This document shows positions 34,653 to 46,756 of a DNA stretch of 64,000 bases, piece by piece. A program made the translations under genes and the position numbers. Position 1 is the stretch's first letter. Each line of letters starts with the position of its first letter. This DNA comes from Parietaria judaica (taxonomy: Eukaryota > Streptophyta > Magnoliopsida > Rosales > Urticaceae): positions 24,460,001 to 24,524,000 of the forward strand of contig OX940860.1 in NCBI GenBank assembly GCA_954871525.1. Direction: 5' to 3'. The notes under the pieces are model-generated. The model saw nothing but the letters and a program-made list of their open reading frames with translations. It had not been told where the DNA came from and ran no database searches.

Positions 34653-35367
34653 ATATATTGGATACGACAGCGGTGCAGAGAAGACCAATTAAAGTTGAGG
34701 AATTTGGAATATATACCAACTAGTGTACTCTAGTAACAAACGGTCCTGCATCAAAACATATTTTTTTGGCAACTTTCTATTCTCAAGGTTCAATTAATTA
34801 AAAATAATTGAAAATAAAAATTAAGCTTAGATGCGTGTTGAGAATCTTGGAGCGCCACGTGTGCATTTAATGGGTTATCCTGTTATATTATAATAATTAA
34901 TTTTCTAGTAAATTTTTTGGCATTAGAATTTAGATTAATGCTTCAATTCAACTCGATTAACTTGACTATTTTTTATTTTATTTTATTTTAAGATCCTTTA
35001 CATGGTCTCTCTCTTCTTGGGTGATTTTGCTTTCATTTTGAGCTACATATTATTGTTGTTTTTGCATCTAGAATTTGAAAAGAATAAAAATATCCTCTTA
35101 TGTTTAAAAGAAGAAAAAATAATATTTAATCGGTACCCCAAAGTTAGAGATATGTGCACTATTAAAATTATTTTTAAAAGAAAGTATTATTTAAAAGAAG
35201 ACAACTTTGAATATGACAGAAGAAGTACTTGTCGATAAAAATTAAAACGACACACAATTTCATATATAATAAGATATAGATCTACGACAGTTCAGTTATA
35301 AAGAACATTCACGAACGGCAGTTACTATTAAGGAAAACGACACTCAGTTAATAGGAAAATGACAGGC
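33986..35367. other. AT-rich spacer, nothing recognised
   Basis: Poly(A) near 34465 and a TA/TG microsatellite near 34620-34655. Open frames here are low complexity. Confidence 0.5.
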
Positions 35368-35744
35368 ATTGGGCCCGTTTGGCACAGCTTAATTTTTACA
35401 AAAAATGTTTTCAGTTTTAGTTTAAAAAACAATCTGTTTTTGAAAAAAACCGGCAGGTGTTTGGTAAATTGTTTATAAAACAATTGTTGTTGGTAACAAA
35501 AACTGATTTAGCGTTTGGTAAAAAAAATTATTTACGCTAAAAAGACTAAAATAGACTAAAACCTTATTTTTGTTTTTAGAAAAAACCAAAAGCTACGAAT
35601 CCTAGCTTTTACAATTTATGTACAAAAATTCAAAATCGATTTTGTGTTTTTTGGAAAAACAATTTTGCCAAACACCTGAAAAGCGGTTAAGTTTATTTTA
35701 TAAACAAAAACAGGGCTAAATAAGCTGTGCCAAACGCACCCATT
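35368..35744. mobile_element. MITE family B copy 2
   Basis: The element is 35371-35741 (371 bp), inverted relative to copy 1. Its ends are GGGCCCGTTTGGCACAGCTT and AAGCTGTGCCAAACGCACCC, with ATT on both sides. Confidence 0.85.
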
Positions 35745-36273
35745 ATCAAACGATTATTAGCTGGAAAACAGCAAAGTGTATGAAATAAATACCCGAGAAG
35801 AAAACGACATCGAATTTGATAAACAGCAATTAAAAGGAAAACGACAGTACCTATACTCAACTCAGTAAAACAATTAAGACAGGCCGTCAACGTATTTTTT
35901 TTATTAATTAAATCGGGTTTCAAGGAAAAGATATTCGGATTTTAATTTTTGAATATTTGGATTCCGAATAGCTAAAAAAAACCCCGGATATCCGATCCGG
36001 TTTCAGCCGTAGATTAACAACAATAATTAAAAAGCAAGTCAGCATAAAAGCAACCATAAAAAGAGGGAAAAAAAAACCCTCAAAACTTGAGTTAGCATTT
36101 GGTTACAGAAACCAGTTTTGCATTTTATTTCGAAAACTAGTATGAGAGTATTTAAGGAAAAATTATAAGAGAAATGATTATAAAATGATTAAATGAAATT
36201 GCAGGTATTTTTTTAAAGGTTTATTTCTGTTGATTTATTATATTTAGATAGCCTTATTTGATTCATCAATATG

Positions 36274-36544
36274 GTTCTATACAGTGGTGGAGCTACATGT
36301 ATACGCTCACTGAAACAAAAAAATAGTATTCATGATTTGATTCGACTCTTCTCATTCATTCTCCCTTCTTAACTCGATAAATCTATTCTTTTGTCCTTCG
36401 AAAAGTAATATTATCTATCAATATGTCTAATAGTCGCTTTAATAAAGTTGTTTATGATTTTTTTTACGTATCTGAAAAAAATCGATTGAAATATGCTATG
36501 TGTTTCACATGAAATGAAAGTCTAGTTACGCCACTGGTTCTATA
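36274..36544. mobile_element. hAT-type MITE with perfect 8-bp TSD
   Basis: The element is 36282-36536 (255 bp). It starts CAGTGGTGGAGCTAC and ends GTTACGCCACTG, flanked by a perfect 8-bp duplication GTTCTATA (36274-36281 and 36537-36544). It lies about 330 bp beyond the 3' end of ALMT copy 2. The spacer on either side holds nothing else, apart from CCGGATATCCGATCC-type motifs near 35985. Confidence 0.9.
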
Positions 36545-36871
36545 TCATCAACTTTTTATTACTCAAGAATCATATAATTTAATTTCTTTCTGCAATCGTT
36601 TGTAACAAGATTACATATATTTTTCTATTTTTTTTCAAGTATTTCCATCCAGCTCTATCTTAAGAATAATTAATAATATTATTCAACCATTGCTCATACT
36701 CATAGTGAAAAAATTTATAGGAGAATAGAATGAATTCATTCCATTCTTAGGTTAATACATTGATCAATGACTAGCAAAGCTTCGAGATAAAGCTTCACCC
36801 AACCAGCTAAATAATTGAAAGCATATATATATATATATATATAATTTCCTATTACGAAACGTCACGTGTGA

Positions 36872-39434
36872 TCACTCTTCTGCTTTATGTGAAGTAATCT
36901 TATCCGAACTATGCTCAGATAAGCCATGGATATCGATGACATGATCATGATCATCGTGAGCCGACTCAGCAATCGCATCATGAACGTGATCATCTTGCGG
37001 GGTATCGATTTCGATGACGTGGTCATGAATATCCTGATCGTGATCAACGGCATTGTCTACACGATCTTGTTTCCGATCCGCTTCCGGCGTGACACGGGGC
37101 TTGTCGCCGACGAAGCGGGCGAGAGACTCGAGCTCGTGAACTGCTCTGGCGATGGCCTCGACGCAGGATGCGATTTCGAGCAGCAGCGCCGCCACGGTGG
37201 CCGCTGGAGTCACCTCTAGCAGGTCGGGGTGGTCCTTCCATATGCCCGACCGGAGCAAGGCTTTGAGGCTCTCAGAAGCCGCCATCGAAGCGGCGATGTG
37301 GGGCCCACCTGTTGACTTTTTCATCCGCTTGATGGTGGACGCCATTTCCTTCAGTGCCTTGCCACACTCCGAGCTAATGGCCGTGCATGGCTCTTGTATT
37401 TTGATGCGCTCTTGTATCGGTGTCTGTGATTAAATGGTAAAAAGATAAATTAATATGAAGTAGAATATCACTTATTATTGGGTGGATCTTTTTATTTTAT
37501 TAAAGTGCAAGTAAAGCAAATAACTTATAAATATGTATGTTTAATAAGGAATAATTGTGGAAAAAACACCGGAACATTTTGAAAATAGCTAGCGCGGTAT
37601 ATTAAGTTTTCAATTGAGCTTATTTAAAGTTTACGTTTTTAATTGTGCGTGTGTGTGTTTTTTTTTTTTTTGGTCATATGTCTCCTTTAATTAAGTCGTT
37701 TACATGTCTATGCCTCAAATTTGAGCATTTTCATTTTAATGAAGACACTGAAGACTAAGTTAATCAAATTATAAATTTTCACGATTTTTTAACTCCTATA
37801 AGTGCAACTGATCAAAGCTTGAAAAAAAATTGTACTTTCGTCGTAAGTATTCTTTTGTTCATTACAACTTACAAGTAGGTAATATTTTTATAAGAAACTA
37901 TAATAAAAAATATAAATAATAATTTGATACGTTATTTACTTTTTAATAATTCTTTCTAAATGTAGAAAGATTAAAGTACTAGACATTTGAGAAATAATAA
38001 AAAATAAATAAACCTTAGCAGAAAATTGTGAAGTATGCACCAAGTCACCAACTAATAATGGCAATTAATTCTTGTCTTTCGTTTTATATATGATAAATTT
38101 GGTATATCATACTTGAGTCTCAGATGTAAGATAGGAGTGGAGAGCTTCGATCTTGTATGCGCAATGGCGTGTAAGATTGGCCACTTTCAGGTATTGCTTC
38201 CATGGATGACTCAGTCTGAATCGCCCATGACGCGGTTCCCATTTCGCTAAGTTGGCCTGCAATTATATATATTTTCCATTATATATATATATATATATAG
38301 GTAGAGAGAGACTAACTAACCATGGTTTCTTCATTGCTCTTTGAAGTAAGAATGCTCTTATATCCTTGGAGAAATGCCTTGTCTGTTGATCTCTCAGATT
38401 CTTCGAAGTATTCATCTCCAAATCCTGTAATTAATAGTTGCCAAAAGAGAGAATAATGAGCACAAACATCAAACATGCATAATATACTGCATGCAGAGAG
38501 GCATTTATATATATATTAATCATTTCGGGTGAACATGACTGAATACCTTCCAAGAACTCTCCAAGCTTGTCCAAGTTCCGAGCAACATGCTTGTGAAGCT
38601 CCTCTCCGATCCACACCGGGCAAATCAAGATACAAACGAGTACCGAAGCAGCACTGCCGACGAGGATGGTGGTGATCCTCTTGAACGCCATGTGTATCAC
38701 CTCGTCGTCGCGATAGCCGGACACCGACACCAAGCAGAACGTCAGCACGAACATCATCAGCCCGTAGTCGTATCTCGCTTTCATTTTCGGAATGAATCGG
38801 AGGAACGTCACAATTGCAGCTGCATAACATAATGGAGAGCTTTAGCTATTAAGAACATCGCGCCTTTCTTCTTAATTAATTAATTAATTTTGTCACAAAT
38901 CTAATGGCTTTTGAAAATTGATACCCCACACACACACACATATATATATATTTGGAGAGCTTTCGTATTCGTATATTCATACGGACCTACTATGAAGACG
39001 AAGACCGCGATGAGTATGGGCTCTCCGGTCTCTCCCGAAAAAGTAGCTACCCGATGAGCTCCAAGGCCGAGACCGCCGGCCAGCAGTGTTGCCAACATTC
39101 TGTTCAAACCTCTTCCCAGCGTTGCTCCTGAAATCCATTATATTAGGATCAGAATGTACAAACACATTATATGTAATATAGTAAGTATTATATATATGAT
39201 ATTACCTACTGAAAACTCGAAGACAACAACGACGGTCAAGACAGCCCAAATGGCAGAGACACCAAAGCCATCGTAGAGAGGCTTAAAGTAGTAGAAGAGC
39301 GACACCAACGTTATAGCCAAAGCTATCTTCAGCGAGTGAACAATCCTTCTCGGATCATCTTCTGCAAGCTTCTTTAGCTTCCTTGACACCTCCACTATTC
39401 TTCCACTTTTCTGGTCTTGACCCGAGGAAGCCAT
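36872..39434 (-). CDS. ALMT: Aluminium-activated malate transporter (ALMT), copy 2, with His/Asp-rich tail
   Basis: Six coding exons on the minus strand: 39434-39206, 39127-38987, 38819-38547, 38424-38321, 38256-38113 and 37423-36872. All splice sites are GT/AG, giving 480 aa. Membrane-domain motifs include [53 protein letters not shown] and SVSGYRDDE; the WEP signature is at 255-257. The product should be an anion (malate) channel of the plasma membrane or tonoplast. Compared with copy 1, exons 2 and 3 are equal in length (141 and 273 bp), the N-terminus is shorter and the C-terminus longer. Residues 424-463 hold 9 His and 12 Asp in 40 positions, absent from copy 1. The start ATG at 39434 follows a TATA box at normal distance. 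Confidence 0.93.
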
Positions 39435-39491
39435 TGTTTCTCACTCACTCTCGAGCTCAGTGTAGTTAAGAGACGCACTTTCTTGGAGCCA

Positions 39492-39503
39492 CATATATAT
39501 AGC
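39492..39503 (-). promoter_or_regulatory. TATA box of ALMT copy 2
   Basis: CTATATATATG on the minus strand lies about 60 bp before the ATG. Confidence 0.5.
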
Positions 39504-41889
39504 AAGTTAGCAACATTGTTCCTAGTGCATGTGGAAAAGCATCCGAGGAACAATGGAAGTAAGATAAAATAATAGGGTACGGAGCACGTGGTGCGAAGGA
39601 ATAAAGAAATATTCAATAGTGTGAGTATCTTGACGTATATGTATGGATATACATATAATTTGAGTATATTATATAGTTCAGCAGTTCATGTTTGATTCGA
39701 TTTCATGACAGCTCTGTGTGAATGTGATTTTTGTTTCTTTCAAATTCAATAGTCGATGCGGAAGAGAGAGATGTCGTGGTTCGTGTCACGTGTCGTATTT
39801 GTACCGTGTCTTAATTGGTATTGATTAATTTTAGAGAGAGGTTACAGCTTACAATTCGTGCCATGTATCGTGTTTTCAGTGTTGTAGTTGTTTTTAACTA
39901 ATCTTACATAAAACGCGTATGACCCATTAATCAAACTTTTTTTTTTTTTTTTTATCTTGCTCTATATGTTTAGCTTATTCATTGACCGTGATAATATTAA
40001 AGGATGAATTAATACATTTTGAATATGTATTTAAATACTATAAGATTTAAAACTAACTAATTAATAATTATTAAAAATAACGAAAAACTAAATTAAGAAT
40101 ATGAAATAAAGTAGAGTAGAATATGATTATCAGTATATCCAAAAGAAATTAACGAAATTCTCAAATGAAATAAATTTGTGGGTATCGAGAATTTTAACGG
40201 TGATTTAAGTAATTAAATAAAATTATTATGCCTTTTTTTAATTTAGTTTTGGCTGACAGAAAAGTGAAATTGCGAGATATGACAAGGTGACAGTCTTGTG
40301 TTTCTCCAAATGACTAATTAATGAGTCAACTAAAGTCAGCTAAGAAGTACGTGTACGCGTATGTATTTAACGAACCCCAATAGTAAAAGTTAAAAGCATC
40401 ATTCCTTGGTAATTGTCGTATGTTCTCTGGAATCAAGTTAATATATTGTTTATTATTATTGAATCTGAACCACTTTTATTATACATATTAGTAGTAATAA
40501 AAAATGATAAGAGAATCAGAAGTATAGCCTGTCCATGAGATTTACCTGATACGCGGATACCACAAGATGTACAGCTTTCGATCTATTATCACACGTTTTC
40601 TAATAATATATATTTCAGGTTTATATCTATATTTATCAATTCAAGTTATCTGTACTCTGAACTGAAGTAAATTAAGATAGAAGAATATTCTTATAGAAAA
40701 TCTCCGGAACCCAATTAAAAACGTAGGGTTAGAGACGCATTTTACTCCATTAGTATGAGAATATCTTGATATTACAAGACACAAGTGCAACGATTTATCG
40801 ACTTGGACTCCTCTTGTCTGAAGTCATTTTGTTCTGCCCTTTATCGTTGGACCGTCATCCTCCTCCCTCCCCTCCTTATAATCGGTACGAGGAGTTCTAG
40901 CATGGAGAGTGATGTGGATTCGGATTATATAGAAATAAAAAAAAAATTAATAAGAAAAAAATTATTATTCATTTATCATATCTACTCCGTATTCATTGTT
41001 ATTTACGTTTCATTATTTATAAAGTTAGAGGTGTGTTTGATATCCAACTTGAAAAGCCTTTTTGACTTTTTCAACTTAGTAAGTGAAAGTTAATGACAAA
41101 TACGATGTTTGGTGAGACTTTTTGGTGAGTTTAATTTATTTATTTTTCTTTTCTTTTTCACTAATGCTCAACAAAAATCACATGAGGTATAAACCTATTT
41201 TTTTTTTTCACTTGTATTTTTTTTATTCTCTTTGCTCTAGACCTAAACACATCTCTCTCTTCGACCTCGACTCACACCCTACCGGCTACCGCTGACTTGG
41301 AGTTCTCTCTCTCGCCGAGCGTCGATTTCATACAATAGTCTTTTTTGTGCCGTATCAATTCAAAATCCTTTTTTTTTTTACATACGGTCGATATTTTATA
41401 AAATTAATTAAGATTCATAAAGGTATAGTTGATTTTCCGCAGTTATTATCAATTTATCGTCGCATGGGTATTCGATTACTCGTGAGTAACCTGCCAACAT
41501 GGTTTTCTGCCGGCATTTTTCATATTTCTAAATATGTCGTCGGCATATTTACGGTGACCCTACATTATTTTTACACCGACCTCTGTAATTATATCCAAAT
41601 TATAAAAGTAATCTATCCAAGCAATGGACACAAAATCAGAATCACTATTGACCACTAATGGAGTTCAAGAAACTAAAGAACAGAGAGAATTCATCGAGAG
41701 AGAAGAAGAAAGAAAAGCTATTCTTGATGCTTTGATTCATGTATATGCCACATTAATGATACAAGAATGCTAACTAAATGCATGAATTACCGAAGAAGAA
41801 AAAAAACTAAATACATGAATTTAACAAATAAACAGATAAAACAAAATACAGGAAAAAACTACCAAAGTACCCCCTCTCTCTCTCTCTAG
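39504..41889. other. Spacer between ALMT copy 2 and HDA8
   Basis: AT-rich DNA. The part near 39504-39700 is ALMT copy 2 promoter. The stretch 40780-41095 is open but has no domain. A CT microsatellite lies at 41872-41888. No gene is supported. Confidence 0.5.
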
Positions 41890-42469
41890 TCCTGTATAGT
41901 CGTGTAAATACGGTATCTAGAAAACCAGAATTCCGGTATTAATTCGGAAAAAATCCAGAGCCAGAACTTTCTGGTTCCGATTCCGATTCCGATTTTTCTT
42001 TTGTTCTATATGAACCGTTAATACGGTCGATTTTAAAAACTAAGAAAAAAATAAAATGCGGAATGAAACCACAATCGATATTGGGTTCCGAATAAAAAAC
42101 GGAACCAAAATTTCTTATTCCGAAAAAATCCGAAACCATAAAATTCTTATTCCGATTTTTACCGAATTTATGTTAAACAGAACCAGAAACCATTAGTCCT
42201 ATACATAAAAAAAATACTAAATCCTAGTGAACCCTTTACCATAATTTATAAGCATAAATCTAATTAATCATGGTAAACAAAACAGAAATTAATCCTATGT
42301 CTAATAACTAGGGTACCCGACTCCGGTTTCCAAAAATGAATTCGGACAATTAAATCCGGGTTAAAATAATTAAGTATCTGGATCCGAATATCGATTTTTG
42401 GATATTCGGATTCTGAATTCGGATACCGGATACTAAAAGAAGTACCGGCTCCGGTTTGCCCCGCCTCTA
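41890..42469. mobile_element. hAT-like repeat remnants just upstream of HDA8
   Basis: Two blocks (about 41890-42190 and 42311-42469) are full of short motifs such as CCGAAACC, TTCCGATTCCGATT and TCCGAATATCGA. The right block ends GCCCCGCCTCTA, whose inverse TAGAGGCGGGGC resembles hAT ends, 39 bp before the HDA8 start codon. A clean left end and target duplication were not found. Confidence 0.4.
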
Positions 42470-42508
42470 TTAGAAGGTGGAAGCTGAAGCAGTGTTAGCG
42501 AGGCTCCA

Positions 42509-45466
42509 ATGGAGGGGAGATCAGCAGGACGACTCGATGTGTTCTGGGAGGAGGGAATGCTGGCCCACGACACCGGCCACGGCGTTTTCTGCTCCGGAAC
42601 CCGGCCTGAGTTCCTGGACGTCCTCGACAAACATCCCGAGAACCCCGACAGGCTCCGAAACATGCTCTCGATTCTCCGGCGAGGCCCCATCTCGCCCTAC
42701 ATCGCTTGGCATTCGGGTCGACCCGCTCTTGTCTCCGAGCTTCTCACCTTTCACTCTCCAGGTTCTTCTCCTTCGCTCATCTGCTCTATATTGAAGGATT
42801 ACGATTGACCCTCCAATTGTTTGTTCAATTTCCCGTTAGAAACTGGTTCTACTTTTTGATTGTGCATCAAGCTGGTTCTGCTTCGTTATAACTAGTGTAT
42901 GGTACTGGTAGGATTGAACTCCTAATCCCTAATTAGAAAACGAAAATTGAACGAGCGAAAAAAGAGATGACACCGGGAAACTAGTGCTTAGCTCCCGGTG
43001 AAGGAGGTGCATCCGACCCTCTTTCTTTCGATCTCTCTTTTGTGTTACAATACACGCAGTAACGACTGCTATGCATCAGGTCTTCATAGCGGTTCCGGTG
43101 AGTTAGGCTTCGTAACTTAGCAGTATACTTGTTTCGGTCACGAGATTCGGATTTAGTTTCTCAAATCGTTGGCAGCTCCTGTGTATATATGGTCGATTGT
43201 GAAGTAATAAGTGAATATTCTTTACTAGGTTTACACTCAATAGGCTTCCAGTTATTTGACAGGACTAGCATAGAAATACAAGATTACGTCACCAAAGAGA
43301 TCGGATTCTCGAAAATGATATTGATGAATAACGATAAACGGTCTTTCCTTCAAGAGAAGGAGCGAAACCCTTCCAGTGATGCTCCATAGGAAAAACCTCA
43401 CTTAACAAAACTTAGTGAAAACATAGAGGTGGGCGCCTCGTATGAGCTTACAATCCTAGAGATGAACCCGTGCTTATGTATTGTTGGAGGAAGAAGAGCG
43501 TCGTGTGAGTCCTTTTAATTAAGTTTGTTTATGTCGTTAAGGGCTTTTCAGTCGTTTTTTCATCAAGGGTGTTATTGTCTTTTCATTTCGTTTTGTCCCT
43601 AGGGTTGCGTGTCACCATGTAGGCCCCAACACCTAGGTGAATTTCCGTCGGCCTAATTGTCTTGTGTTGGAATCTTTCTTGGAACGTATCACCTAGTTAG
43701 CCTTTAAATTTAAAATAACTGTTGTTCCCACCCTAACGAATGAAAACACCTAAAACGACATAAAATAAAGGTTTAACATGTAGCTTTCCAAATGTTCTTC
43801 GAACTTCCCGTGAGAAATGGGCTTTGGCTTTTTACTTAGATCCGCCTCTCTTTTATTCTCTTTCTTTTGTCTTCTCAAACTTCATTTGAGCTACAAATTG
43901 TGTATAAGATCCGAAACCATTTTGCAGAGACATAGTAAAGCCTAACTATGGTTTCAGACTGATTAAGTATTCAATGTGTTATAATGTCTCAGAATACATA
44001 AACGAACTCATCGAAGCGGATAGAACCGGAGGCAAAACAATGTGTGCTGGCACGTTCTTGAACCCCGGATCGTGGCATGCTGCTCTTCTCGCTGCCGGAA
44101 CTACCCTATCAGCAATGAAGCACGTGCTCGACGGGCATGGGAAAATTGCTTTTGCCCTGGTTAGACCTCCGGGCCACCACGCCCAGCCCGACCGAGCCGA
44201 CGGGTATTGCTTCCTCAACAATGCGGGTCTAGCAACCCGTTCGGCTCTAGACTCAGGGTGCGCGAAAGTTGCGGTGATCGACATCGACGTGCACTACGGA
44301 AACGGGACTGCGGAAGGGTTCTACCGGTCGGACAAGGTACTCACGGTCTCCCTCCACATGAATCATGGCTCGTGGGGCCCGTCTCACCCGCAGACTGGGT
44401 CCGTCAATGAGCTTGGGGAGGGGGAGGGGTTTGGCTATAACCTGAATGTGCCTCTCCCAAACGGGACGGGCGACCGGGGCTATGGCTTTGCCATGACGGA
44501 GTTGGTCGTTCCTGCGATAGAAAGGTTTGAGCCTGACATGCTGGTTCTGGTTATCGGCCAAGATTCGAGCGCTGTAAGTTGAATCTTTGCTCTTACGACT
44601 CTATCACCGTGTCAAACGGCTCTCAAGTTTTCTTATTAGTGAACTTTTCTTGCTTAATTTGTTTTATATTATGTCCCCGCATTTTTGTTTTTGTGCAGAA
44701 TACCCTCCCTCTTTTGCTATAAATTATAAAAGTTGATGAACATCGCTATTAATATGACTTTTACATGCAAATGATTACGGAAATTTTTTTAGCGTAAAAT
44801 GAGAGAAATATTTTATTTTACCGGGTTACTTTGTTAAATTTTTCGCAATGTTTAATGGAGTTCAGCAAAATGAAAATTCAAAAGATATTCATGCACGAAA
44901 ATAAAGTTGAAGAGGGGCAAAGTGTAAGAACAAAGTTGTGCGGCATTTGTACCTATTATTCTTTTTAACATGTTTATTCTTTTGACATACATGTTTTCGT
45001 AGTTCAGATTTGTTCGTGTGTCTGATTAGGGTCAGATTTCTTCTCGTGATTTTCGTCCAATTGATTTTCCACATAAATTATTGCATATATTACTACTCTG
45101 TTCATTTGCCAATAATCTGTCGGTTTTTCACTGCGTCTCTAATTTGATGATTTGATCGTCCAGTTTGATCCAAACGGAAGGCAGTGTTTGACAATGGACG
45201 GTTATCGCGAGATAGGAAAGATGGTAAAAAACATGGCGAACAGGCATTCCAATGGAAGGCTTCTCATCGTCCAAGAAGGTGGGTACCATATCACGTACTC
45301 GTCGTATTGTCTCCATGCAACTCTCGAAGGCGTGCTCGACTTACCGTCTCGCTTATTGTCCGACCCCATGGCCTATTACCCGGAAGACGAGGCATTTGCT
45401 GTGGAGTTTGTTGAATCGTTGAAGAAGTATCATAAAGACAATGTGCCCTTCATGAAAGGGGCATAA
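42509..45466 (+). CDS. HDA8: Histone deacetylase, HDA8 type
   Basis: Three exons, 42509-42761, 43993-44573 and 45164-45466, with GT/AG borders and matching phases, encode 378 aa, the usual HDA8 length. The arginase-deacetylase fold shows RPPGHHAQ (His146-His147), the zinc ligands Asp183 and His185 in DIDVHYGNGT, Asp275 in GQDSS, and QEGGYH with Tyr319 near the active site. The conserved N-terminal block KHPENPDRLRNMLSILRRGP is also typical. The enzyme removes acetyl groups from lysines; plant class II members act in nucleus or cytosol, and the targets of HDA8 are little known. Intron 1 is long (1231 bp) and contains unrecognised repeat-like DNA; intron 2 is 590 bp. The gene lies downstream of the ALMT pair, as in Arabidopsis. 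All catalytic residues are present, so it should be active. Confidence 0.95.
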
Positions 45467-45494
45467 ATGTCCCGAGTTTCTGCTACTTAGTCTG

Positions 45495-45863
45495 ATGTGC
45501 GTTTGACACAACTTATTTAGCCCTGTTTTTGTTTATAAAATAAAATTAACCGCTTTTCAGGTGTTTGACAAAATTGTTTTTCCGAAAAACACAAAATCGA
45601 TTTTGAATTTTTGTACATAAATTGTAAAAGCTAAGATTCGTAGCTTTTGGTTTTTTCTAAAAACAAAAATACAGTTTTAGTATATTTTTGTCTTTTTAGC
45701 CTAAATAAATTTTTTTACCAAACGCTAAATCAGTTTTTGTTACCAGCAACAACTGTTTTATAAACAATTTACCAAACACCTGTCGGTTTTTTTCAAAAAC
45801 AGTTTGTTTTTTAAACTAAAACTAAACAATTTTTGTAAAAATTAAGCTGTGCCAAACGGGCCC
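45495..45863. mobile_element. MITE family B copy 3, in the HDA8 3' UTR
   Basis: It starts near ATGTGCGTTTGACACAACTT and ends AAGCTGTGCCAAACGGGCCC. The left end is degraded and no target duplication is clear. It begins only about 28 bp after the HDA8 stop codon, so it probably supplies the 3' UTR. Confidence 0.75.
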
Positions 45864-46400
45864 AGTATCTTAATGTAATAAAGTGACAGATATAGAAGGT
45901 CCTAGAAAGGGCACGTGCCTATACTGAAATTAGGAACTTAATACATTTAACTGTCTAATTGTATCACGACTCAATGATTAACTAATGTACGAATATACGT
46001 GTAAGTTTCTATTAGGAGGTGGACTCGTTGAACTAACAATTCACATCCTTTTTATAACCACGAAAAACAACAGTATAAAAGAATTCTATGTAATGCAATA
46101 GTAAAAAATAAAATATATCTTTATATATGTACATTATAGTTTCTATATATTAATAACGTAGGGACCATCAATTTGATTATTTATCGGGGCTATTAATCCA
46201 TTAATTATTAATTTAGTAGTTTGTTTCAAAATTGAAACCCGATAAAATTTAATCAAAATTCTACTACACTACAAAGTTAAACAAAGTGATATTAGAAAAA
46301 TAAGTAAGCATGATATATATTTCTTTTACAATAAAAAAATCACGAATTTTAAAAAAATCTTGCAGTGCCCTTCTTGGATTGAACGTCTGGCCTTGTCAAT

Positions 46401-46755
46401 GGGTGCGTTTGGCACAACTTATTTAGCCCTGTTTTTGTTTTAAAATAAACTAAACCGCTTTTCAAGTGTTTGACAAAATTGTTTTTCCAAAAAATACAAA
46501 ATCGATTTTAATTTTTTGTACATGAATCGTAAAAGCTAAAATTCGTAGCTTTTAGTTTTTTCTAAAAACAAAAATACGGTTTTAGTCTATTTTAGTCTTT
46601 TTAGCCTAGATATTTTTTTTTACCAAACGCTAAATTAGTTTTTGTTGCCAACAACTGTTTTATAAACAATTTACCAAACGCCTTAAAAACAGTTTATTTT
46701 TTAAACTAAAACTAAAAACATTTTTTGTAAAAATTAAGCTGTGCTAAACGGGTGC
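46401..46755. mobile_element. MITE family B copy 4
   Basis: It starts GGGTGCGTTTGGCACAACTT and ends GCTGTGCTAAACGGGTGCC. It has the same orientation as copy 3, about 540 bp away. The DNA between them is AT-rich and holds nothing recognised. Confidence 0.8.
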
Positions 46756-46756
46756 C

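Noticed and set aside
40785..41093. Open frame of 102 codons between ALMT and HDA8
   Set aside because: Low-complexity, AT-driven frame without domain or gene context.
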